A stretch of DNA of 64,000 bases, taken from Trissonchulus latispiculum. Its lineage: Eukaryota; Nematoda; Enoplea; Enoplida; Ironidae. Positions 41,308 through 51,500 of this stretch are shown in pieces. The DNA lies in contig JASAND010000718.1 of NCBI GenBank assembly GCA_030248195.1, positions 1-64,000 on the forward strand, written 5' to 3'. The translations under genes were made by a program, and so were the position numbers. Numbering within the stretch: the stretch's first letter is position 1; each line of letters begins with the position of its first letter. The notes beneath the pieces are model-generated. The model saw only the letters and a list, made by a program, of their open reading frames with translations. It did no database searches and was not told the DNA's origin.

Positions 41308-42018
41308 ATGCCGCCGACTGATCTGCCTGTCCGAGATGAGTATGTAGGGGAGTTTCCGCCGTCTCTCCCGCCGCCCAATCCTGCATTGATGAATCCCGTA
41401 CCTGCTCCGCCTGATCCGACCGCCTTGTTTTATCGACTGATGTCTAGTGAGATTGGCCCACTTCGAGAATCCGGATCCCTGCCCCCAGGATTGATTGAGA
41501 TCACCAAAGGATCGCAGAAGTTTGTCGTCACCAGCCCCTTTAGGCCTCAGTTGTTTCCGCCTAACCGTAGGGTTCATCTTCTGAAGGAAGGTATACATAT
41601 TGCCCAGGTGTGCACGCTTCTTTGTTGTAATTGTTTTTGGAGAGTTGGTTTGTCCTATCATGGTGTTCCCTTTGTGTTTTACCCTTTAGAGGACAAGTTC
41701 CGCGAGAAGTCTAACATCATTAAGCGTTGTCTTCTTCGTGCGCTCCCTTCAGTCCAAAATCCCATTTGTCGCTGTCCAAACATTAACTGCTTGTCTGATA
41801 AAACTGTGTCGTTGCTTGAAAACCGTAATTGGCCGCATGCCATGCGTGTGCAGTGGGATGACTATCAGAATAGTTTGTTCGGTATGATTGGCTTGATTCA
41901 TCCCGATTTGCCTGATACCATCGGTGATCCATGCATGCCTATGGTGGAGGATGCAATTATGTATTTACCCAATTTCCTAGGGTATCAATATGATCGTTTG
42001 TTAAGCATGACTGAATGA
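41308..42018 (+). CDS. Retroelement accessory protein 1 (CxxCFW/CPNxxC family)
   Basis: 236 residues, starting at the ATG at 41308, 20 bases after a splice-acceptor-like TTGTTCAG (ending 41288). The N-terminal third is Pro-rich. The core has V-H-L-L...LCCNCFW, then S-Y-H-G-V-P, then after about 35 residues R-C-P-N-I-N-C. The two C-x2-C-like pairs could bind one zinc ion. The same core recurs in the two following genes, so this is a tandemly amplified family inside the element. There is no signal peptide or membrane segment. I do not recognise the family. Its place after pol and its own 3' splice site resemble accessory genes of complex retroviruses. Confidence 0.75.
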   Translation: MPPTDLPVRDEYVGEFPPSLPPPNPALMNPVPAPPDPTALFYRLMSSEIGPLRESGSLPPGLIEITKGSQKFVVTSPFRPQLFPPNRRVHLLKEGIHIAQVCTLLCCNCFWRVGLSYHGVPFVFYPLEDKFREKSNIIKRCLLRALPSVQNPICRCPNINCLSDKTVSLLENRNWPHAMRVQWDDYQNSLFGMIGLIHPDLPDTIGDPCMPMVEDAIMYLPNFLGYQYDRLLSMTE

Positions 42019-42149
42019 TGTGATGTGTGTGGAATGGTACTAGATGTGTATGTCTCTGTGCTACAAACTGCAAGAACGAAGTTGAGATTCCTTCCTTATG
42101 AGTAACCGTTCAGAATCCCTTTGTCTTGTCTTTAGGAATCTTTTGTTAG

Positions 42150-42779
42150 ATGGCTCCGAAGCTCCCCCCCGTAATTGAATCTGATCCCGATCCGGCACAT
42201 GAAGATCTTGCCTTGCCGCTGCCCTTTAACCTAGTTTGCCCGCTTGAGTTTCAAGGTCCCCTGCGCGTGCCTAGTGAAATGCCCAATGGTCTAGTGATGC
42301 TTCCTGGTATGTTAGATGTCTACACTGATCCACACCATCAAGGATTGTTTAAAGAAAATAGCAGAGTTCATTTAGTCAATCCGCAAATTGCGCAGGTTAG
42401 CACTTTCCTATGCCTTAACTGTTTTTGGAGAATAGGTTTAAGTTTTCACGGAGTACCAGTTCACCTTTTCCCCGTGTCTGATGAAGCCCGCCGATCCACC
42501 CATCCTGCCAAGGCTTACCTGCATGAACATGTCCCTTCGTCTGGTGGAGGTATTTTCCGTTGTCCCAACGTCCGTTGTCAATCTGTCTGTGTGCTTGTTT
42601 TGCATGAGTTGCAAGAATGGATGCATGGCCGTGGCATGCAAGTTTTAAGTGCTGATGTGCGTGAAGTTTTGTTTAATCTGCCTTTTTTCCTTTATCCATA
42701 CATTCCGCGTGATATTCTGAGTTACTGTATGCGCATGAATGGTGAACTGAATCCCTATTTCCCTAATACCTTAGGTTAA
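42150..42779 (+). CDS. Retroelement accessory protein 2 (CxxCFW/CPNxxC family)
   Basis: 209 residues, starting at the ATG at 42150, 15 bases after the acceptor TTGTCTTTAG (ending 42135). It shares with its neighbours V-H-L-V, LCLNCFW, S-F-H-G-V-P and F-R-C-P-N-V-R-C. The N-terminus is acidic and Pro-rich (about 1-35). Divergence from the other two is substantial while the cysteine core is kept, which suggests separate selected functions. Function unknown; possible zinc-binding regulator. Confidence 0.75.
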   Translation: MAPKLPPVIESDPDPAHEDLALPLPFNLVCPLEFQGPLRVPSEMPNGLVMLPGMLDVYTDPHHQGLFKENSRVHLVNPQIAQVSTFLCLNCFWRIGLSFHGVPVHLFPVSDEARRSTHPAKAYLHEHVPSSGGGIFRCPNVRCQSVCVLVLHELQEWMHGRGMQVLSADVREVLFNLPFFLYPYIPRDILSYCMRMNGELNPYFPNTLG

Positions 42780-42870
42780 GTCTCTTTACACTTCCCCTAG
42801 TTAAGATCATAATATTCCGTCCCTGTAAGAATCTCACATTAAGTTTTTTTGCTACTTTTTGCAGTTCAAT

Positions 42871-43545
42871 ATGCCCGTCCCGATCCTAGCTTGGTTGAAT
42901 GGTCAGGAGAAGTTTGCAGCCAATGAGACCAATGATGACCTGACCTACCTCCTCCCCAAACTCACCCCACGTCAGCGGGTGATGCGTGTGTTTGCGGATG
43001 AAGGCATCCATACGCTTCGGTACAATCCCGGTCCTGATCCCCTCATGTGGATCACCCCTCAACAGCGAGGACCCCCTCGAGATTTGTTCCCACCGATTCC
43101 GGAGCTGAGGAGATGCCTGCGCACCCAACGGATCTACGTCGCTCCCGGAACTTCTGAGTTGTTTGCTCCAGGCAAAACTGTCCGTCTGCTTGATCCTGAG
43201 GTATTGGAGGTTTGCACGTTGCTGTGCACGGACTGTTTTTGGAAGTATTCCATCTCTTATCATGGGATACCGTTTAAGTTCCGCACGCTGCCTAATTCTG
43301 TTCTGTTTGAGTCGTTTCCGACTAAGGTTAATTTACAGTCTTATGTTGAGCCCGCTGTCGATGTTCAGTTCCATTGTCCTAACCGCATCTGCATGTCCCC
43401 TAAGGTTATTATTTTGCACGTGAACGGCAGCTGGGGCACTATTCCATTTCCGTATAAGTTGCCTGCCTGTATTGCCCTTACTCTCCCTTATTTGCATCAT
43501 ATGCACCGTCATTTTCCAGAGGATCTCGTCGATCCTAAGTTTTAG
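42871..43545 (+). CDS. Retroelement accessory protein 3 (CxxCFW/CPNxxC family)
   Basis: 224 residues from the ATG at 42871, seven bases after the acceptor CTTTTTGCAG (ending 42864). The in-frame TTG further up lies across the acceptor and is not a start. The core again reads V-R-L-L, LCTDCFW, S-Y-H-G-I-P and F-H-C-P-N-R-I-C. It ends with a TAG stop followed by non-coding sequence. Same family as accessory proteins 1 and 2; function unknown. Confidence 0.75.
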   Translation: MPVPILAWLNGQEKFAANETNDDLTYLLPKLTPRQRVMRVFADEGIHTLRYNPGPDPLMWITPQQRGPPRDLFPPIPELRRCLRTQRIYVAPGTSELFAPGKTVRLLDPEVLEVCTLLCTDCFWKYSISYHGIPFKFRTLPNSVLFESFPTKVNLQSYVEPAVDVQFHCPNRICMSPKVIILHVNGSWGTIPFPYKLPACIALTLPYLHHMHRHFPEDLVDPKF

Positions 43546-45741
43546 TTGTTTTGTCTTATGTTCGGCGATATTTTAGTTTCTCGGCAGAAGTTTAATGGTC
43601 AGAATTGATGATTATGCATGAGAATTTCAGAGAAAGATTGTTTGCATCACGTTAAAGTTAAAGGAAAAATCCGAAAAGAAATTCACCTACTGCCGGTTTG
43701 GGAGCATGAATTCTATTTCTGTACATTGGTGTTTTTGGTTCTGCATGATGTTTCTGTGTTGTTTCTGTTGCATTGCATGATAGCATGGTTCTTGTTGTTA
43801 CTGCCTGACTTGTGTATTGGTTCTACTGTTTTCTGCATGTTTGTCTTGCTCGTTCTTGGCTTGACTGGTCTTGAAGATTCTGGGATATCAAAGGTCAACG
43901 GTGTGATTACTTAATACGCAATTGAACCCTGTCCCCGTCTATGTTCTAAACGAATTCTCTCTCAAAGACTATTTAAACGTAGCCGTCCTACACCTTAGTT
44001 TCCCCGCTACAAGAATAAACTTGGGAGTAGTATTTATTGTCCGCCGTGTGTGCTTGTCTGTTCTAATTCTAGTTTCACTGCATTGGATGCCTACTTATCC
44101 ACAAGCCGTCACTCACCCCACGAAGATATCTCGTCACGCACTAACCTACTAACCTATGAATTGGTTGTTTGCTGCTTTAATTGTTTACTTGTAGTAGTTA
44201 TTGAATAATTAGCCTAGAAAGGTTTAGAAGGCGTCATAAGACACCACTTTGGAAAAATCATTGCTGGTTGAAAACGGTCGCTTTATGAAACGTTCATCTG
44301 AATACCAGGCATCCTTACAAGGTTTCATACATCGAAATTTCAAGCTGTACGATAATGTGCCTGAAACAGAAAAGATAGTATACAACTCGTTTGAACCTGA
44401 AACAATACAGGATAAAGAGAAAACGGTTAAGAAGCCTGAGGGCTCGTTGAGCAATAGTGATCAGTTCTCTTGGAGGAGCACCATCGCTTGAAGATAGTTG
44501 GAAAGATACCAGCTATCAATGTAACTCATACTTATTTTGTTGTTCAAATGTTATAGGCTGTTTCCTATCAGTGGCTAGTTTTGTACATTTTTCTTCCGCC
44601 TCAACACGCCGATCGATGACTGATGATGCTACTCGGTTTGGCTAGGAACCGATGTACTCCGCACCTCATCACCACTACTGCCTGTTTCGGCCCACCACTG
44701 CAGTTGCTCGTCTGGGCGCCATCGCTTCTGATAGACTGAATGGAATTTTTCCACAGACCTAGTTCGACTCCCTCATCCCTTACCATCACAATCCACCACC
44801 ACGAACTGTTGGGCTTCTGCCACAGCTGCCTAACCCTACCTCTGCTCACCCCAAATAGACTGCTTGGTACATGCCTCAGCTATTCCCGCTAATTTCACCT
44901 GCTGTACGGAAAGTTACGTGTCACTGAAGGTTAACTGGATGACTTTTCCCGACTCATAGTTAGACTGCCACCGCCATCAGTATCATCATCATCAAAGATC
45001 CTGTAAAAATTAGAGAACTGTATAGCTATGTAATTTTGATTTGTGAATTTCGCATGTTTACCCCTGTTAATATGTTGCACTGTTATGTCTTATTTCTCTA
45101 TTGTCACCGGGTAGTCGAACTCTACCCCATTTTTTATTGTGGAGAATGTGAAGGGTAGGGTTGAGTTTGAGTTGAGTTTGGCTTAAAGTTTTGAAGTTTA
45201 GTCGAGATATCGGACCGGGAAGTTTAGGATTAGTCGAGACCGCACTGTTCCTTGATCTTTTGCACTGTTTGTTGGCTTTTCGATTTTTGCACGTTGGCTT
45301 TTCGATTTTTGCACTGTTCATTGATCGTTGACTGACCGAGGTGGTTTGCTGTTTGCTGTACATTTTGTCTTGTTTTTACCACATTTGTTTAAATTTTGAA
45401 TACATTTTTGTTGCACTGTTCGTTAACTGATCGACACGCTACTGTCTCGTTTTTTAACTGCAATGAGGGTTTTTTGTCACTGCAATGTATGCTAACTGCA
45501 ATGAATATTTTTGTTCCTAACTGTTCTCTAACTGCAATGGGGTTTTGGTCTATTTTTGTCTGGCCTATAGTGACGGCATTTGTTTAATTGTTCTATAAAC
45601 GTTAACTATTTGGTTTCTCAACTGTTTCTGAACTAATCCTAATCTCCTTGGTAAACTGCATGTTTTGTGTTCGTAGATGCTTTGTCTCTTTGTATCCTAA
45701 GGCGCATGAATTGTTTGGATGCTTTGGATGTGTGGACCGAA
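43546..45741 (+). other. 3' non-coding region of the retroelement
   Basis: About 2.2 kb before the 3' LTR. A short frame at 44285-44491 (68 codons, basic and acidic residues, no recognised motif) is the only candidate extra gene, and it is weak. The stretch 45230-45600 has repeats of GCACTGTTC and of AACTGCAATG. No polypurine tract is evident next to 45742. Confidence 0.45.
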
Positions 45742-47125
45742 AATATTAGGCAATTTGATGAATTCTTTTGGAAATCTCTAAAACAAGGAACTTAATTTTG
45801 ATTAATAGAAATGGGTCTTTGTGAAAGGATTTGGACAATTTATGTATGCTCAATTTCTTAACTTAATGGGGTTGTTTTCGTCGAAATTGGGACTCTAGGG
45901 GACCACCTGAAACCCCAGGTAACCCCATCAATCAAAAACAAGGCTACTGTTTGAATAAGATCAAAGAACTTCCAGGGAGGCCGCTGAGTCAGAGGGGGAA
46001 TGACGTGAAGTACCGTAGGACACATTCACACACACATACACTACACGTAACATAAGGCGGGGCTTGCCTTCTACGTCACACTTTGATTGACAGGAAGGGA
46101 GTTCCCGGCCTGACGTCACAACACGACCAGTCTTGGCTTGGCAGTGATACCGTTCAGTCGCGTTTGGTTTTCAGCCGTTTTGGGCAGTTGTCCGTATTGT
46201 GTGGCCGTTGTGCCTGTTAGTAGTGTTTTGGTCCAGGAAGTGACCTGTTCAGACTGACTCGTTGTGTGTGATATTGCCAGACTCAACTGCTTACCCTCAT
46301 CTTCTTTGCTATTACTTGCTTGACACTTGCACGATCCGCCTTCAGTAGTACTCACGTCGGATTCCCAGTCTAACTCAACTAACCCCTGTGAAGGTAAGAT
46401 AACGGTGAACTCGAGTTTCGAGTTGGTGGTTGAGGAATTGTTTTAGTATAACCCAAATTAGTTTGCAACGCAGTTCAAGAGCATATCATTATTGTGGGTT
46501 TATTATTTCTATCTGTAACATCTTATACTGTATAGTCCTTTATAAATTGTTTGTTTAAAACCGATGTGAAACAAGTGTATAACCGTCTGTCTATTTACTG
46601 GTAAAATTAAAATAACCTTCAAAGACGACTAGAGTGTTCAGATCAGCTTAATGTTGCGTCAGCAGAAGCGAGATTCGAGCCATTTTTGACTGTGTGGATA
46701 ATTACCTTAGCATAGCAATCCTGCTTGAGAACTGGGTGGACCATTGTCTCACTTACGGAAGCCCAGTTTAGGTAAGGACTCGAGAACGGATCTCAAAGTT
46801 TAGTGAGTGATTCGCTCTCGACTAAGTAATTAGGAACTGTTTTGAAAATTAACTCGCGAGGCCCCTGAAGACTCGCCTCTCAACGATTAAACCGGATATT
46901 CTTGTAATATTTGCTGCTTGTGGTAATTAGATTGCTTCCTAGTGTTAAACTTGGCAGATACTCGCTCGACTCTTGGAATTATTGTGGATATACGGACCCC
47001 TGTAACTCCAAATAGGAGTTTACCCATTAGAAAGGAGGCATTAATCTGTGAAGACAAAAGTTGTAGTTTCTAGAAAAGCCTTTTGAACCAAAATTACCAG
47101 TGCCAACTGAAACCTTTTCTTCACA
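45742..47125 (+). repeat. 3' LTR of the giant retroelement
   Basis: Counterpart of 28365-29798, with the AP-1, kappaB, CRE and initiator motifs kept. It is about 50 bp shorter through scattered small deletions in the middle. A strong donor-like AAG|GTAAGA occurs near 46394. Confidence 0.92.
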
Positions 47126-48528
47126 TATTTCTTCGCTTTTATGCATGATCTCATGGTGCTGTCTCGATGGATGACGACAACTTGAGGAAGAGAAATGAGA
47201 GCCTCTCAGAATCATCCGGTGAGGGTTAAAGTGTGACTCCAAAAAAATGTCTGAGTGTACCCAAACTCGTGATTCCTACTACTACAAAAACAACCCATTT
47301 GTTTAACCAAACTCAAAATCAGTTAACAATAAGCAGAGGCAGTTTGAGCTTTGTAGGTGGGTGTGGACAACAAAAGATACTTCGAGAAAATGTAAGCTTT
47401 AAGCAAGTGCAAAACTCTATTGTAACTGCAGAAATGATTGTTAAGATTACACCTGAATGAGTGTCTGTTTGCTTACATGAGGTTAAGTTTGCATCAGACC
47501 AGACAAACTATGGCCAGGGGGTGGTGAGGTATTAATTCTGTGAAAGTGGGAAGCGGGTCAGTGCTAATGTCAACAGTTAAAAGCATGTTGTAAGCTTCGT
47601 GATGCAAAAGTTTGCCACTTTTATATTAGAAAACTTTCTTTTCATCATAGCTGTTTCAAAAGCACAGAGGTTGAAGGGGGCCAGGAATAATATGATTTAG
47701 TTAAAATTGCATTTTAGAAAACAGAAAACGTACAAGCATTTCGTATTTCCCGAGTAAATTTTGGAATGAATGTTATTTCCACGCTTACTTTATCCGCAAT
47801 TACGGAACTTTTCCCCTGCGTCTTAAAAACGAGCACTGTTTTGTGCGAAGTTGCTAGTTGTTTTAAAATACATACAGCAAAGTGGTTGCACCGTACTAAG
47901 TGATGAAAAACGAAAGAAGGTGGTACTTGTAAGCTAAAGTAACAATTTATTTTCATATACTTGAGTTCTATTTAATGTCAGTTGTTAAAGGAGTTGGATT
48001 GCCCTACATACAAGCGTATGTATAATGTATCATTTTCACTGTCATACAAACTCCACTTGAAACATTAATTGCTGGTAATTAAATTGAATGTTAAACGTCA
48101 AGCATCCTTTTTTGCAATTTTCACGTATAACAACGACATGAAACTGTTGAGCTAGAATTATATATGTACTGAATAAAACTAAATTATAATGTACTGTAAG
48201 AAATATATTGAGGTGGAATAGCCGGGCGCCACCAAAATGTATAAGTCGGGACAGTACTAACGGACTTTTAGTAGTTACACATTACAATTATAATTAGTTA
48301 TTGTCGTTGTTTAATGTTGTAAAATTGTGCAGTTATGTTACATCAGGTACACAGATAATACCAGGCTCCTATTTATTCAGGTATAATTTTTTCCTAACCC
48401 TCCTTTGCTGTATAGGCGAATTAGCTGATTTGGGACTGTTTAATGTTGTTTAACTAAATGGCACTGTTTTACTGTTATAGGTAGTTTATACTTAACTTCT
48501 AACTGAATTTATATTTATTTATATTTAC
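47126..48528. other. Flank of the retroelement downstream of DAAM exon 10
   Basis: Expected to be the intron after DAAM exon 10. I searched the minus strand for the next formin exon (the ...EDELEFAKRFE-like segment) and found nothing convincing. AT-rich with no gene. Confidence 0.45.
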
Positions 48529-51500
48529 CATTTCAAATAAATCCAAATGATTTTCCAAAACAGGACATTCGATTTCCCGAAGTTCATCAATCACATTTTG
48601 AATTCCCAAAACCAACATCTCATACCGTAGATGAAGACGTAGTTCTAAGTTAGCCTGAAATTGGAGCAAAGATGTATTTTCTGCGGTTCTATATACTTTC
48701 AATGAGATTACTCATAAGTACCTAATACATTTCAAAATATATATGTAAATCGTTTAGTTTTTTAGGCTTTATCAGAAAATTCAGAAGTATAATTGATCTC
48801 ACCTGTGAATGCCCTGACTTGAGAATTGCGTTGAAAAATGAAATGAGAGCCGTTTTAAGATTGATCTCGGTTTTTGATTCGGTACAACCCTTTCCAAAAT
48901 CAAATATCAATCGCTGCAACAATGCAATAAATAAAAACTAAGTTTAACTATTCAGCATATGCATGCATACCTACCTACCTTTAACTAAGCTAGGTAACTT
49001 CAGTTCTATATTATGTACAATCATTCGAGGATGTTAAGTATGTATGTAAACTTTTGGTTCCCTTTTGCAGTAAAGATGGGCCATAGATTCCTAGAGTGAA
49101 CAGTTTGATCAAGTCGACAAAACTACCACGAAAGTTAAAAAATATATACGACATACGTATCAAAAATAAAAACTGATTCCAAATTCTAAGGAAACCTATG
49201 TAAACCGGTATGTACTAGAGTAACCAAGACTTATCATTATGGTACCTGAAACCGGTGCCGCTCGTTAGAAATGGTTCTCAGGAAACTCATGGCATCCAAG
49301 ACTGCTTTGTGACCGTCCGGCAAAAGACAGACCGCTCCCAGAATTTCAAGACACACAATCTGAAATTCAGAATTAAAAATTTACAAACTGGCTCTTTCGG
49401 GTTTCCTCCGCTAGGGCATAAAAGGACCTACCGTGCTGACCAGGATGTCCCTGCCGAAATTGAATGACACAACGGCAGATAACGAGTGTCGGGCATTCTA
49501 ACGAAGCCGACAAGCTGTCTTAAATAACTAATAGCCGTCAGTTGACTAATATAATGTGTTTTGTATATATATAACAAACTAATCAAAAACAGGATGTCTT
49601 CAATGTCGATAATGAAGAAACCTTCAGTGTAACTACATAAAATTTAAAATATTTCAATCCCCAAATAAGAAAAATAAGCCAGATTAATCATGGAAATTCT
49701 GTTTGGATTGAAGTTAAATATTTCCATGTCTTAAATGCGAAATTGTAAATATAAGATTTATTATTATAGGTAATAATGGTTTAGATTAATTACATGTATG
49801 TGTATCATCTGTTGCATAAATTTGATTCGTTACGTAAATCACATATGAAATACCCAGGAAGCTAACCTTTGTTCGTGGTTCATCCACTAGCAACACTTGG
49901 GCAATGGTTCTGATGGCTGAACTATGGCTTATCACATAAATTCGCCCATGCTTAAAAGTACGCCAAAGAGATAATAGGAATTTCTAATCTCTAATTTACT
50001 ATCCTACATCAGTCAGCAAATATTTAGAAAATAATTTTAACAAAATTAACATTAAAGTGTGGTAATTAAACTTTCATACATAGTAGTATTATTTTTGGTA
50101 GCATCAAGTAGAATATAGTCATAATAACTATTAGTTACTATGTAATCTGTTGTTAATAGTTATTATGTACTCTTGGTAGCATGAAGCTTGAATTTCAGGA
50201 GTCATTTAGAATCTACATAAAACATATTTCGTGTTCTGTCTTCTTGAAAACTGTTTCGCAGCTAGATCAGTCTTATTTTCAATTAAATCACATATGTAGT
50301 AACTAACCGAATTATTTAACAGAGCTTTAAAGCAGCCCAAGAGAAGAACCATAACTGTTGAGAGCTGCGTTGTGGCGCGAATTTGAGCCAAAATTCCCAG
50401 CAGAAGTTCCAAACCATTTAATTCCAGAAAGTGCAGAACAAAACTGAAATTCAGGAAACTGGCAAAAATTATTTGATCCAACATAACATGCATGACGTTA
50501 AATAAGTTTAAGTTGTGCAGTTGTATGCCGGAGTAGGAAGTGGACAAGAATTGTGGATTCCACGTCCATGCTTGCTCACACGGCACACAGCCGTCTGCCG
50601 TCTGTCGATTACGTGAAAATTGTGTCTACGGTAGTCAGACATGGCATGACACATCATCGATTAATCAAAATTTCTCTCGTAATTTTAACATGATTTCTAA
50701 TCACTTAGTAAACCATTTCCATCAAAATTGTAGGAAATCTGGAAAAAATTGCGCTTGAGCTGAGTGAGTTCAGTGAGCATAGCATAGGATTTTACAAAAA
50801 TTTTCGTTTTGGCAAAGTGGACACGTAAGAGGGATTCCTCATTTGTAAATTTAAACTATTCGCTGGTTTTTCCTGTATTACTCATTATCCCCCCACAGCT
50901 CCGAAGAAGCCCAATTTGACAGATTGAGTTGAAATTTGGTACGGACGGGTTTTCGAACCTGCTGTTTTCAAAAATGGAAAAAGTTTAAAAATTTAAAAAA
51001 GGTTTCAAAACGTTTTAAATTTTAGTTGGCAAGGGGATCCTAAAATTTTTTAAAACAATTTAGCTGAAACGTTGCATACAGCAGGGGGTTTTCTGGAGCG
51101 CTGAGCACGCATCTGAAATCCGTTTTTCGGTATAGCTTTTGTTAGCTTAATATAAGTTAAAGTTGTAAGATCCTGTGCTAACAAAAAGCTGAATCGAAAA
51201 ACGGATTTTTGGATTTTTCGACCCGCCCCGGCTCGCTCCAAAATTTTGCTCGGTCCGACCCGTCCCGCTGGCAAAATATTTCGGCCCGGCCCAGCCCGCC
51301 CGTTCCAAAATTCAACCCGGCCAGGCCCGCCAAAAGAAAATTCCAAAATTTTGCTAACAATGTTATTTGAAAGGCTTTAATGCGCAAGATGGAAAGGTTC
51401 AATTATGCTGCGAAATGTTGAATTTTCCATAAAATAACCAGAATCAATAAATGTGATAATCTAAGTTTGGTGATTTTACAACATTTCTTTCACTTGATCC

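Larger units (their letters stand above)
28365..47125 (+). mobile_element. Giant LTR retroelement (Ty3/gypsy-like, env- and accessory-bearing)
   Basis: An 18.8-kb element bounded by LTRs of about 1.4 kb (28365-29798 and 45742-47125). A primer site starts at 29801, one 10-kb frame occupies 30258-40295, and three small genes lie at 41308-43545. Order: LTR, Gag, Env, two proteases, RT, RNase H, integrase, OTU protease, three accessory genes, LTR. The reverse transcriptase, RNase H and DD35E integrase followed by a GPY/F-like module place it with Ty3/gypsy elements. ATATT flanks it if the LTR starts at 28371 (28366-28370 and 47125-47129). The bases AATATT also precede the 3' LTR, so the exact edge is ambiguous. 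No obvious polypurine tract is seen. Frames are intact over more than 12 kb, pointing to a recent or constrained insertion. It lies between the truncated-looking DAAM gene and the TMEM179-like gene, antisense to both. Confidence 0.93.

Noticed and set aside
44249..44491. Fourth accessory gene of the retroelement
   Set aside because: The frame begins at TTG. From its first ATG it has 68 codons, no shared CFW/CPN motif and no strong acceptor upstream.
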